A stretch of 64,000 bases of DNA from Blastochloris viridis (GTDB lineage Bacteria > Pseudomonadota > Alphaproteobacteria > UBA2136 > UBA6156). Location: assembly GCA_005768725.1 (NCBI GenBank), contig VAFM01000002.1:372001-436000 (forward strand), written 5' to 3'. The translations under genes and the position numbers were made by a program. Shown piece by piece: positions 25,332 through 33,139 of this stretch. Positions within the stretch are counted from its first letter, which is position 1. The number at the start of each line of letters is the position of its first letter. Under the pieces are notes generated by a model, which was not told the origin of the DNA, made no database searches, and saw only the letters and a program-made list of their open reading frames with translations.

Positions 25332-26231
25332 CTATAACGGATTAACAACCCGCCCGCGCCGCCTGACCTCCCAATAAATCCGCCCCTCTTCCCCAACCGA
25401 ACCGAGCTGCTGCCCCACCTGCACATCATCCCCCGCATTCACGTTCAACGTCCCCATACCGCCCAGCAGCACATCCTCACCGCGCACGGTCTTCACAATC
25501 ACTAATCCGCCAAAGTGCCGGAACGGCCCAGCGAACAACACTTTCGCCGCTTGGGTCGCCTTAACCGGCACCCCCTCCGGCGCGCGCAGCACCACACCGG
25601 CCTTGGCCGCTCCCTCACCACTGCCAAACCCGCGGATCACACGCCCGGCCACGGGCAACCCACCGGCCGAGGCAGGCGCCGTCACCGGCGCGATCACCTT
25701 CACTTTGCCCACCGGAGCCTTGAGCGCCTCTTCCATCCCGGCCTCCAGTGCATCGGCCTGCAACCCAGCCCGGCGCAGCACCTGCTGCTCCACCTCCATC
25801 AAACGCCCGCGCGAGTCGGCATACGCCGCCTGCACCTGCCGCAGATCCTGCAATTGCATGTTGGCTTGGCCATACAACGCGGTCAACGCACCCACTTCAG
25901 CGCGACTGACCGCCATGCGCTGCGCCTGCTGGCGGCCGATGATACGCACCAGATCGACCTGCCCCGGCGCATCCATCACCAGGCCGCGCGCCAGCCAGAA
26001 CCCCTGCGGATACTGCCCGAGCTTGACAACCGTCTCCACGCTGCGCCGCAACTCCCGGTCAGCCTGACTGTGCGCGCCGCGGCTGGTAGTAATCTTGGCC
26101 TGAATCTCCTGCAATTTGGCCTCGGCCTCCTGCAGAGATTGCTCCAGCGCCTCATAGGCATTGCCCGCCGCTCTCGCCGGAGCGACCACCACACCCATCA
26201 CCAGAAGAACTGCCAGAAAACCCGTTTTCAC
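25332..26231 (-). CDS. envC: Murein hydrolase activator EnvC-like protein
   Basis: A 299-residue protein. I chose the GTG at 26231 because it yields a clean signal peptide (MKTGFLAVLLVMGVVV, cleaved near ARAAG). A GTG at 26276 is also open but adds a Cys-rich tail. Residues about 25-75 and 115-165 are coiled coil. The C-terminal LytM-like domain (GVVLRAPEGVPVKATQAAKV to IYWEVRRRGRVVNP) lacks the HxxxD and HxH zinc ligands, as expected for a non-catalytic activator. In the periplasm EnvC activates amidases under FtsEX control. rlmH lies upstream and ctpA downstream. It is short for EnvC (about 400 residues). Confidence 0.88.
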   Translation of the reverse strand: MKTGFLAVLLVMGVVVAPARAAGNAYEALEQSLQEAEAKLQEIQAKITTSRGAHSQADRELRRSVETVVKLGQYPQGFWLARGLVMDAPGQVDLVRIIGRQQAQRMAVSRAEVGALTALYGQANMQLQDLRQVQAAYADSRGRLMEVEQQVLRRAGLQADALEAGMEEALKAPVGKVKVIAPVTAPASAGGLPVAGRVIRGFGSGEGAAKAGVVLRAPEGVPVKATQAAKVLFAGPFRHFGGLVIVKTVRGEDVLLGGMGTLNVNAGDDVQVGQQLGSVGEEGRIYWEVRRRGRVVNPL

Positions 26232-26296
26232 GCCGCACAGCCTAAAGCAGAAACACCGCACAGACCAGCAATCCACCCCAAAAAATCCATAAAAAT

Positions 26297-26431
26297 GCGG
26301 CGCGAAGCGCCGTTGCCCCCGCGCGCGGAGCTATAAACGGTGGCACGGTGCTTTTCCGCGTAGCGCAGTGTACAAAAAAAGGTACATAAGCTGCGCGGAA
26401 AAGTGCTGTGGCGCCGTTTTAGCCCGCGCCT
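26297..26431 (-). repeat. Class C palindromic 3'-UTR element, copy C2
   Basis: Starts 11 bases after the rlmH stop (minus). Ends are GGCGCGGGCTAAAACGGCGCC and its partner CCGTTTATAGCTCCGCGCGCG (the latter on minus). Arms CACGGTGCTTTTCCGCG and CGCGGAAAAGTGCTGTG flank the tip TGTAC (26370-26374) and GTACA (26383-26387). The terminator hairpin CGGCGC-GAA-GCGCCG (26298-26312) has a TTTTT run on minus. Confidence 0.85.
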
Positions 26432-26442
26432 ATCTCACAGCC

Positions 26443-26901
26443 TTAGTCTCTATGGTAAGGATGGCCGGCAATGATGGTATGCATCCGGTAAAGCTGCTCC
26501 GCCAACACCAGCCGCACCATCTGGTGCGGATACGTCAGCTTGCCCAGACTCCACACCCAATCGACACGGGAGAGCACTGGCTTGCTGATACCATTGGCGC
26601 CACCGATCAGGATCGCCACAGCCTTGACGCCATCCATCTGCCAGTTCTGGAATTTCCCGGCCAGCTCGCGGCTGGACACATTCTCCCCGATCTCATCCAG
26701 AAGAATCCGCACACCGGGCATGGGCACACCGGCCAGCGCCACCATCTGGGCCGAAGCCTCTTCTTCAGGGGTATCACCATCCGGCAGTTCACGGATGACC
26801 ACGCGCCACTGGTTATCCGGCAAGCGGGAAAGATACTGGCTTTCCAACGCCTTCAGGTGCGCGTCGCGACATTTGCCGGTGGTCAGGATCAATAACTGCA
26901 T
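26443..26901 (-). CDS. rlmH: 23S rRNA pseudouridine(1915) N3-methyltransferase RlmH
   Basis: A 152-residue SPOUT methyltransferase of usual length. The SAM-binding knot has AILIGGANGISKPVL, and the C-terminal LGKLTYPHQMVRLVLAEQ-LYRMHTIIAGHPYHR is the family hallmark. It methylates pseudouridine 1915 in helix 69 of 23S rRNA on assembled ribosomes. rsfS lies 93 bases upstream, a classical pairing, and envC is next downstream after element C2. Confidence 0.97.
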   Translation of the reverse strand: MQLLILTTGKCRDAHLKALESQYLSRLPDNQWRVVIRELPDGDTPEEEASAQMVALAGVPMPGVRILLDEIGENVSSRELAGKFQNWQMDGVKAVAILIGGANGISKPVLSRVDWVWSLGKLTYPHQMVRLVLAEQLYRMHTIIAGHPYHRD

Positions 26902-26994
26902 GAAATCTTATAAAACGCCCTGCAAATTCCCGCAAACCCTTTGATCTGCATAAATGCGTGTGCCGTGCCCCGGAAAGCTCAGTTCCGCAAACCG

Positions 26995-27537
26995 CTACTC
27001 GGTGCCCGAGTCAGGCGTGTCAAACACGTGGCTCCACAGCTTTTCCAGATTATAGAGAACCCGTTTTTCCGGAACGAACAGATGCACAACAATATCACCA
27101 AGGTCGGCGCACACCCATTCGCCCTCGGTCATACCTTCAATACTGAGAATAGCCTTACCCAGCTTGTCTTCCAGCGCACGACCCATGCTACTCACATGGC
27201 GGGTGCTGGTTCCGCTGGCAATCACCAGAAAATCGGCAAAACTGGCCTGACCGGCCAGCGGGATCACCAGCAGGTTTTCGGCCTTCATATCCTCCAGCGC
27301 GGCTTTCACGCGCTCAAGCTCATTGGTGGGTTGCGGGGGCTTGGCCGCTGTCTTGGGTCGCCCGCTTTTGGCGGCCCCCGTCAGAGTACCCGCCTTACGC
27401 CCTGCCAGGGCGTTTCCTGTGCGACGCACGCGCGCCGCTGCCGTAGTCGCAGCTATATGACCAGCCTTTCCTTGATGAAGGGAGAAATCCGCAAGAAGCA
27501 CTTTACGTTCCGCATGTACCACTATCTTATGGCACAT
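26995..27537 (-). CDS. rsfS: Ribosome silencing factor RsfS
   Basis: A 180-residue protein. The RsfS/Iojap domain covers the C-terminal 110 residues: DMKAENLLVIPLAG, SFADFLVIASGTSTRHV, DLGDIVVHLFVPEKR and YNLEKLWS. It binds uL14 and blocks subunit joining in starvation. The first 70 residues form an Arg/Ala/Gly/Lys-rich extension absent from standard RsfS (about 105-120 residues). Either the true start is internal or the extension is real; there is no in-frame ATG between it and residue 84, so a GTG or TTG would be needed. Confidence 0.9.
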   Translation of the reverse strand: MCHKIVVHAERKVLLADFSLHQGKAGHIAATTAAARVRRTGNALAGRKAGTLTGAAKSGRPKTAAKPPQPTNELERVKAALEDMKAENLLVIPLAGQASFADFLVIASGTSTRHVSSMGRALEDKLGKAILSIEGMTEGEWVCADLGDIVVHLFVPEKRVLYNLEKLWSHVFDTPDSGTE

Positions 27538-27624
27538 ACCGCAAGCTGCAAGCCCTTTTCAGGGCAGATAAGCTAAAGAAATGAACCCCCTGCGCCTGTC
27601 AGGTCACAGTCAAAAAACCTGCCG

Positions 27625-27933
27625 CTAGGCCACGCTCCGGCCTGCGATCGCCTGCACTCCGGCCAGCAGTTCACTGCCAAAGGTGCTGCGGCTGCCATAT
27701 GTTTTCAAAGCAGCATTTGCCAACATGCTGGCCATTTCAGCAGAGGCGTCGCGCTCATGCTGCTTCAGGCTTAAATCACGGGAGAGAATCGTCAGCCGGA
27801 ACACCACCGCCTTTAAAGCCTCGGGGTGCATGGCCGCACCGCTGGCGCACGATTTATTGACGGCTTTCAGCAAATCCGCTGCCGAAATACCGGTAAGCGA
27901 TTCAAAGGTAAGGGGGGAGCTAAAGTTCAACAT
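27625..27933 (-). CDS. Hypothetical protein
   Basis: A 102-residue protein (MLNFSSPLTFESLTG...). Predicted mostly helical, Ala- and Ser-rich, with no signal peptide, membrane segment or motif that I recognise. It lies between recR and rsfS on the same strand, 73 bases after the recR stop and 87 bases before rsfS. Codon use is like the neighbours, and AT-rich sequence with an AGTA-type spacing precedes the ATG at 27933. Reality is likely; function unknown. Confidence 0.55.
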   Translation of the reverse strand: MLNFSSPLTFESLTGISAADLLKAVNKSCASGAAMHPEALKAVVFRLTILSRDLSLKQHERDASAEMASMLANAALKTYGSRSTFGSELLAGVQAIAGRSVA

Positions 27934-28006
27934 ATACTCTATTTACGCCGAAATCCCATCGCGTTGCAACGGTTCGGTCAAACAGAAGCTGTTAAAAGCA
28001 AAGAAT

Positions 28007-28618
28007 TTAAGCGACCCGCTGACGCCCGGCCAACGCCAGACTCAACGTGCCTTCGTCCAGATAATCCACGGCAGCGCCCACAGGCATGCCTTTGGCCAAT
28101 GTGCTGACGGCAACCCCCAGCGGCAGCAGACGGTCGGTAATAATTTGACTGGTTGTCTGACCATCCACGCTTGCGCCCAGTGCCAGAATCACTTCCTGCA
28201 CCTCTTCGGCACGCACGCGCTTGACCAGCTGCGGGATGCGCACATCCTCCGGTCCCACGCCATTCAACGCCGAAACCACCCCGCCCAGCACATGGTAACG
28301 GCCTAAAAACACACCGCTGCGCTCCAGCGCCCAGATATCCGCCACACCTTCCACCACGCACAGCACACCCGTGTTACGCGCAGGGTTGGCACACACCTCG
28401 CACACAGGCGCGGCCTGACCATTGAACGCCAGATTCCCACAGTGTTCACAAATACCCAAATGCGCCGCCACATCGGCCAGATTGCGCTGCAATTCGGCCA
28501 GCGCCTCCGGCTTTTGTAGCAGGCTCAGCGCCACGCGCTGCGCACTACGCGGCCCAAGGCCGGGCAATTTGCCCAGCTGCCGCAGCAAGCGTTCCAGCGG
28601 TAACGGGATCAGCGCCAT
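28007..28618 (-). CDS. recR: Recombination protein RecR
   Basis: A 203-residue protein of usual length. Order: helix-hairpin-helix (LRQLGKLPGLGPRSAQRVAL, about 12-31), a four-Cys zinc finger (CEHCG...CEVC, about 57-75) and a Toprim domain (VLCVVEGVADIWALERSG; LALGASVDGQTTSQ). RecR works with RecF and RecO to load RecA on gaps. dnaX, ybaB and recR lie in that order on the minus strand, the conserved cluster seen in most Proteobacteria. Confidence 0.97.
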   Translation of the reverse strand: MALIPLPLERLLRQLGKLPGLGPRSAQRVALSLLQKPEALAELQRNLADVAAHLGICEHCGNLAFNGQAAPVCEVCANPARNTGVLCVVEGVADIWALERSGVFLGRYHVLGGVVSALNGVGPEDVRIPQLVKRVRAEEVQEVILALGASVDGQTTSQIITDRLLPLGVAVSTLAKGMPVGAAVDYLDEGTLSLALAGRQRVA

Positions 28619-28705
28619 GAATAAATATCCTTAAATAAATGAGCCACTGTTTTAAGGGGTAGATTTGGGACAAGCAAAACGCATGTTATCGCCCAAAGAT
28701 GTCAC

Positions 28706-29014
28706 TTAAAACCCGGGAATGCTCAGACCACCGGTAACTGCCGCCATCTTGGTCTTGGCCAGCTCATTCGCCTTGGCCAGCGCGTCATTGCAGGCCACCT
28801 TCAGCAAGTCTTCCAGCATGCTCAGGTCATCGGTGTCCACGGCATCCGGCTTGATGTTGACACGCACGATCTCATGGGTACCGTTCATGGTCACCTGTAC
28901 GGCGCCACTGGCGGCACTGCCGCTGATTTCGGTCTTGGCCAGTTCTTCCTGCACATTCTTCAGGCCCTTCTGCATTTCCTGGGCCTTTTTCATCATCGCA
29001 AACATATTGCTCAT
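28706..29014 (-). CDS. ybaB: YbaB/EbfC family nucleoid-associated protein
   Basis: A 102-residue protein. It starts MSNMFAMMKKAQEMQKGLKN, the Met-rich helix typical of YbaB, followed by ISGSAASGAVQVTMNGTHEIVRVNI and a C-terminal helical arm (NDALAKANELAKTKMA). It is a dimeric tweezer-like DNA-binding protein. It sits between dnaX (39 bases upstream) and recR, the standard order. The ATG at 29014 is preceded by AAGGGAAA. Confidence 0.95.
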   Translation of the reverse strand: MSNMFAMMKKAQEMQKGLKNVQEELAKTEISGSAASGAVQVTMNGTHEIVRVNIKPDAVDTDDLSMLEDLLKVACNDALAKANELAKTKMAAVTGGLSIPGF

Positions 29015-29053
29015 CGGTATTTTCCCTTTCCTTAAACTCTATTTTTAAAAGCG

Positions 29054-30772
29054 TTAATGATACACATCATCTTCACCGGCGCCGTCGACATGCTCCAGTT
29101 CGGCACCGGGGAACATCCCCATCACACCAGAGACCATCGGGTCGTTGGCCACATCGCTTTTGCGCTGGGCTTCCGCCTGCGCCGCCATCTGCGCGATGGT
29201 CAAACCATCTCCGGCTTCGGCCTGCACTTCACGTACATCCCACGCTACACCGGTGCGCAGCTTCAGCGCGGTCCGCAGGTCACGCAGCAGGTCAGCCGCC
29301 GAAAGCAGACCCCGGTCCACCGCCAGTTCCAGCTTGGTGCCTTCAAAACTCACGCACCGCACCTGACGTTCCAGCGACGACGTCAGCATCGGGTTATCCG
29401 CCCGTAGCGCCCGCACAATGCCAACCCAGTCGGCAAACTGTTCGTGCACGGCCTCTTCCTGAATCTGCTTTTCGTTGCCCACCATACCGGCCTCAATCAC
29501 CGGCAGGTCGCGCACCGGCTCAGGGCGCGAAACCGCCATGGCACCGGCACTCATACCGGCCTGTACTTGGCCCTGGGGTATCGCCTGCACCACCATGCCA
29601 CTGGCTTCACTCACCAGCTTGTCCAACGCCGGCAGCGGGCTCAGGTACGCCATGCGCACGCACGCCATCGCCAGCGCCTCATAGGGGCGCTCGGCAACCT
29701 TCAGCTCGACCAGAGCTTGTGCCAGCAGCTGGTATAAGCGGCCCATATTCGGTAGCGGCAGTTTCTCGGCCAGCGGCAGCACGCGCACACGCTCCAGCTC
29801 GGTGAGAGACCCATTGGTTTTCAAATCCGAGACCAGACGGATGCGCGTCATCAGGTGCACGATCTCCATCATACCCTGCACCGCGCCCATCGCATCGCTG
29901 CCGCTGGCGTACAGGTTGTCCACCACCGCCAACGCTTCGGCGGTACGCCCGCCGGTCAACGCTTCCAGCAGGTCCACCACACGGCTGCGGTCGGCCACAC
30001 CCAGCATGCCTTCCACGGTCGCCAGCGTCACACGCGGCGTACTGTCACCTTCGGCCACACTCAGGGCGATGGATTGGTCCAGCAGGCTCAACCCGTCACG
30101 GGCACTGCCATCGGCCGCCCGCGCGATGAGTTGCACGGCAGAAGGCTCATACTCCACGCCTTCTTTGGTCAGAATTTCCTGAAAATACGGCCCCAGCACA
30201 TCACTCGGAATACGCTTCAGGTCAAAGCGCTGGCAACGGCTCAGCACCGTCAGCGGAATCTTCTGCACATCGGTAGTAGCGAAGATGAACTTCACCTGCG
30301 GCGGCGGCTCTTCCAGCGTCTTCAGCAGGGCGTTGAACGCCGTGGTGGAGAGCATGTGCACTTCGTCGATGATATAAACTTTGTAACGCCCGGCCACCGG
30401 CGCGTAGTTCACGCCTTCAAACAGGCGCTGCACGTCTTCCACGCTGCGGTTGCTGGCGGCGTCATATTCAAACACGTCCACGTGGCGCCCGGTGCGGATG
30501 GCTTCCACCTGCGCGTCATTCACATCCCACGTCACACTCGGGCCGTTCTCGCAGTTCAGCGCCATCGCCAGCAAACGGGCGGTACTGGTCTTCCCGGTCC
30601 CTCGGATCCCCGTCAGCACATAGGCGTGGTGGATCTTGTTCATCGCAATCGCATTGGTCAGGGTGCGCACCAGCGCCTCTTGGCCGATAAGTTCGGCAAA
30701 TGTACGGCTGCGGTATTTCCGCGCCAATACTACGTAATCGTTCTGAGTCGTCGTCACTGTATCCCCCGCCAT
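29054..30772 (-). CDS. dnaX: DNA polymerase III subunit gamma/tau
   Basis: A 572-residue AAA+ clamp-loader subunit. Walker A is GIRGTGKTST (55-64), Walker B KVYIIDEVHML, sensor 1 FATTDVQKIPLTVLSRCQR, and the arginine-finger region DAASNRSVEDVQ is intact. The usual zinc module (Cys followed by CxxCxxC before the DAASN motif) is absent: only Cys74 remains, and the loop reads ENGPSVTWDVNDAQVEAI. The C-terminal 170 residues correspond to the tau part. No A-rich slippery site for making gamma was noticed. It heads the dnaX-ybaB-recR cluster. Confidence 0.96.
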   Translation of the reverse strand: MAGDTVTTTQNDYVVLARKYRSRTFAELIGQEALVRTLTNAIAMNKIHHAYVLTGIRGTGKTSTARLLAMALNCENGPSVTWDVNDAQVEAIRTGRHVDVFEYDAASNRSVEDVQRLFEGVNYAPVAGRYKVYIIDEVHMLSTTAFNALLKTLEEPPPQVKFIFATTDVQKIPLTVLSRCQRFDLKRIPSDVLGPYFQEILTKEGVEYEPSAVQLIARAADGSARDGLSLLDQSIALSVAEGDSTPRVTLATVEGMLGVADRSRVVDLLEALTGGRTAEALAVVDNLYASGSDAMGAVQGMMEIVHLMTRIRLVSDLKTNGSLTELERVRVLPLAEKLPLPNMGRLYQLLAQALVELKVAERPYEALAMACVRMAYLSPLPALDKLVSEASGMVVQAIPQGQVQAGMSAGAMAVSRPEPVRDLPVIEAGMVGNEKQIQEEAVHEQFADWVGIVRALRADNPMLTSSLERQVRCVSFEGTKLELAVDRGLLSAADLLRDLRTALKLRTGVAWDVREVQAEAGDGLTIAQMAAQAEAQRKSDVANDPMVSGVMGMFPGAELEHVDGAGEDDVYH

Positions 30773-30837
30773 GGCCTCCCTTGTACCCCATCACCCGCCA
30801 CATCACCACCCCTCTCGCTCGTCCACCGAGCAAAAAA

Positions 30838-30992
30838 GTCGGCAAGGCTGACGTTGATCAGGAAACGGAATTCGCTGGGACGGAGGGATTTTTGATTTTC
30901 TCCGCAGGGACTAAGCGGCGCAGTGTACAAACCAGTACATAAGCCGCGCAGTATCAAGGAAAAATCAAAAAGCACCCGTCCCAGTAGAATTC
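30838..30992 (-). repeat. Class A palindromic 3'-UTR element, copy A4
   Basis: Lies between the 31054 gene (minus, 3' end) and the dnaX start. Arms GGAATTCGCTGGGACGGAGG (from 30867) and its partner ending at 30992 form the long stem. The tip is TGTAC-AAACCA-GTACA (30924-30939), bracketed by GCGGCGCA and GCCGCGCA-type arms. In minus orientation the hairpin 30852-30838 plus TTTTTT makes a terminator. Confidence 0.85.
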
Positions 30993-31012
30993 AGTCCCTA
31001 CGAAGACCCTCT

Positions 31013-31046
31013 AAAAAAAGGGCGGCGGAGATCTCTCTCCGCCGCC
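31013..31046 (-). terminator. Intrinsic terminator of the 31054 gene
   Basis: GGGCGGCGGAGA and TCTCCGCCGCCC-type arms form a strong stem. On minus it is followed by TTTTTTTT (31020-31013). It ends transcription before element A4. Confidence 0.8.
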
Positions 31047-31053
31047 CTCATCG

Positions 31054-31524
31054 CTAATCCTCCTCCGGCTCGCGCCGCTGGCCATCATGCCATTCAACCT
31101 TTCCCGTCGCAAAACCGATCGAGATCTCACTTTCGGCAAGACCCTTCAGCGAAAGGGTCACCATATCCACATGAATGGCGGCATCAAGATCTGCCACGGC
31201 TATCTCCTCCCCATGCTTATGCAGAGCCTGATGCAGCATGTTGTGCAACCGGTCATCAAGAGAATAACCACCCTGATAGGAAAGATAGGTCGGAAACTCC
31301 CCTTCTTTCGGCAGAAAATCAGCCAGAAAATCAATCATCCAGCGTTTCAGCCGGGCATCGATAAGCACATTGACGACCTTATAAGTCTCCGACCACTCCT
31401 CAGGATCAGAACCCGTCCCGTCATGACGTTTGATGAATTCCAGATCCACCGTGGCCACCCGCTTATGCCGGTAGGTCACGCGGATCTGCTTATCCGTTGT
31501 TTGAACTTTGGGCGTATGAGCCAT
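31054..31524 (-). CDS. Hypothetical protein
   Basis: A 156-residue protein. The start MAHTPKVQTTDKQIRV at 31524 is set by a textbook AAGGAGA 7 bases upstream. The protein is soluble, with alternating strands and helices, and is rich in charged residues; it ends in REPEED. No family was recognised. It lies after the HAM1-like gene on the same strand (57 bases) and is closed by a terminator at 31013-31046. Confidence 0.7.
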   Translation of the reverse strand: MAHTPKVQTTDKQIRVTYRHKRVATVDLEFIKRHDGTGSDPEEWSETYKVVNVLIDARLKRWMIDFLADFLPKEGEFPTYLSYQGGYSLDDRLHNMLHQALHKHGEEIAVADLDAAIHVDMVTLSLKGLAESEISIGFATGKVEWHDGQRREPEED

Positions 31525-31581
31525 GGATGTCTCCTTGCTCCGGAATGGAGCTGAATGAGACAGATGTATACCAATCATCTA

Positions 31582-32130
31582 TCACTTGGCAAGCCACTCA
31601 CCCAACTGGAGAAAATGTGTCAAACGCTCGTTCCAGTACGCCCGCACCTCCTCCATCGGGTAGGCCGCCAACGGCTTCTCAAACCCATCCAGAATGGTGA
31701 TGCTGTCCATCAGCTTGTCGCCATGCGCCTCTTCAGCGATCACACCGTACATCGACGAACTGAACACCATCGGCTTCATGCCCGGCTCGCAATAGGCCAG
31801 CGCTTCCTTGATCTCAAACCGACGATCGGTCTTGCCGTCCATCAGCGTCAGAAAATCGGCAGGCGTCAGGTAGCTGTTGGTGTAGCGCGCAAACGGGCCC
31901 GGAAAACCCTTCAGCGCCTTCAGATCATAACTCACATCGGTCACCATCACCGGACCGCCAACCTTGGCACATGCCAATTTAACCGACTCCGCCGCGATCT
32001 CGGCACTGTCAAAACTCTGGATCTCCGGCAGATCGAACGTCTCCCGCGTCAGTTCAATCCCAAACCGCCCCAGCTGCGCCACCGCCAGATTCCACTTACC
32101 GTCATTACCGGTCACCAAAGTTATTTTCAT
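31582..32130 (-). CDS. HAM1/RdgB-like non-canonical purine NTP pyrophosphatase
   Basis: A 182-residue protein starting MKITLVTGNDGKWNLA at 32130. This first block matches the (L/F)xTGNxxK motif of the ITPase/RdgB family. The second block reads TDVSYDLKALKGFPGPFARY where RdgB has DDSGLxVxALxGxPGxxSARY, so the fold matches but the acidic-Ser-Gly part is changed. The family hydrolyses dITP and XTP to keep them out of DNA. The altered block leaves activity open. The gene is shorter than typical RdgB (about 197 residues). Divergent from the NUDIX gene at 32490. Confidence 0.75.
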   Translation of the reverse strand: MKITLVTGNDGKWNLAVAQLGRFGIELTRETFDLPEIQSFDSAEIAAESVKLACAKVGGPVMVTDVSYDLKALKGFPGPFARYTNSYLTPADFLTLMDGKTDRRFEIKEALAYCEPGMKPMVFSSSMYGVIAEEAHGDKLMDSITILDGFEKPLAAYPMEEVRAYWNERLTHFLQLGEWLAK

Positions 32131-32155
32131 AGAAAGAACACTATCCGAAAGAATC

Positions 32156-32313
32156 CGCCAACCGCAAGGTTGGCGTGGCTTCGGAACCGGAATTCGCTGG
32201 CAGCGAGGGATTTTTGAGATGTGCGCAGATGCGAGCACCGTAAGTGTACAAAGCAGTACATGCGGAGCGCAGCATCAAGCAAAGCGCAAAAAGCACCGCT
32301 GCCAGTAGAATTC
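32156..32313 (-). repeat. Class A palindromic 3'-UTR-type element, copy A5
   Basis: Lies in the 359-base gap between the divergent HAM1-like and NUDIX genes, so it is the one full class A copy not placed after a stop codon. The stem CTGGCAGCG pairs with CGCTGCCAG (fully compensated against other copies). The tip is TGTAC-AAAGCA-GTACA (32245-32260). The hairpin CGCCAACC-GCAA-GGTTGGCG (32156-32175) is next to the HAM1-like start. No other gene was seen in the gap. Confidence 0.85.
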
Positions 32314-32489
32314 GGAAAATGAGGCCACATAAACAAAAAAAGCCCCACCCGCACTCATCCCATACCGTTGCTCCGTTTCCGGCCTGGCGGGGTTTTGGGC
32401 GAGTGCGTCGAGGCATCTCTTCCCTGCCCCAAGCAGCTCCCCGCGTCAACCCCCTCGCAAATCCTCCAAACTGCTGCTATAAATCGAAC

Positions 32490-33065
32490 ATGTCGAATCC
32501 CCATAACCGACGCCGTAAGTCGCGTCCGCCCCGTAAGTCGGGGCAACAAACCGGGGGCAGCGACGCTGCCGCCACCAAAAAGGCGCCGCCGCCCAACAAG
32601 GGCCCGTCCAAGCGGACGGGTCGCGGCCGCATGTCCGCCTCCAAATCCCGCTGGTTCTACGATGTCCGCCAATACGCGCTCCTCACCGACGACGCTGGCA
32701 ATCTGCTGATCCTGCAATTGCCGAAGGAATACGACGCCACCGCCGCGAATACGTGGACGCTGCCCGGCGGTAAGCTGGAACCGACCGACGAGCCGGGCGA
32801 AGGCCTGCTGCGTGAGATTTCGGAAGAAACCGGCCTGACCGGCACGCTGGTCGGCCCGGCTGGCGTGGCCCGCTGGACCTCGCGCAACAGTAAGAAGCTC
32901 GGTATCTTCTGGCGCGCCACGGTGCCGGGTACCAAGCCGAACCTGAAGCTCAGCAAGGAGCACCAGCGCGCGGTCTGGATCAGCCCGTCCGAAGTGGGCG
33001 ATTTCCCCTTCCACCGCCCGGAAATGCTGGACGTGGTCAAAAAACTCAACTCCGACGCCAAATAA
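32490..33065 (+). CDS. NUDIX hydrolase with basic N-terminal extension
   Basis: A 191-residue protein. The start MSNPHNRRRKSRPPRKSG at 32490 is chosen because the frame upstream runs through repeat A5. Residues 1-55 are Arg/Lys/Pro-rich and probably disordered. The NUDIX box GGKLEPTDEPGEGLLREISEETGL lies at about 93-116 and is complete. Substrate is likely a nucleotide or capped species; the domain alone does not decide it. A terminator follows at once (33067-33093). Confidence 0.88.
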   Translation: MSNPHNRRRKSRPPRKSGQQTGGSDAAATKKAPPPNKGPSKRTGRGRMSASKSRWFYDVRQYALLTDDAGNLLILQLPKEYDATAANTWTLPGGKLEPTDEPGEGLLREISEETGLTGTLVGPAGVARWTSRNSKKLGIFWRATVPGTKPNLKLSKEHQRAVWISPSEVGDFPFHRPEMLDVVKKLNSDAK

Positions 33066-33066
33066 C

Positions 33067-33093
33067 AAAAAAGCCTCCGCAAGGAGGCTTTTT
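33067..33093 (+). terminator. Intrinsic terminator of the NUDIX gene
   Basis: AAAAAAGCCTCC-GCAA-GGAGGCTTTTT directly after the stop codon; the A and T runs make it potentially bidirectional. Confidence 0.9.
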
Positions 33094-33097
33094 CATG

Positions 33098-33139
33098 CGC
33101 CTGCCATAAGGCAGGCGTTATGTCGGAACCGGAACCCGC
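33098..33139 (-). repeat. Truncated class A element, copy A6
   Basis: The hairpin CGCCTGCC-ATAA-GGCAGGCG (33098-33117) and the linker TCGGAACCGGAA (33123-33134) match the terminator side of class A copies. The long stem is missing. The element touches the peroxiredoxin stop codon (33140). Confidence 0.75.

Noticed and set aside
23550..25337. 595-codon plus-strand frame opposite ctpA
   Set aside because: It is antisense to a clear S41 protease and rich in His/Arg/Gly, as expected of the shadow of a GC-rich gene.
29855..30895. 346-codon plus-strand frame opposite dnaX
   Set aside because: Antisense shadow of the clamp-loader gene; no family features.
32244..32489. N-terminal extension of the NUDIX gene
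   Set aside because: It begins inside repeat A5 and has no protein-like conservation; the ATG at 32490 gives a complete protein.
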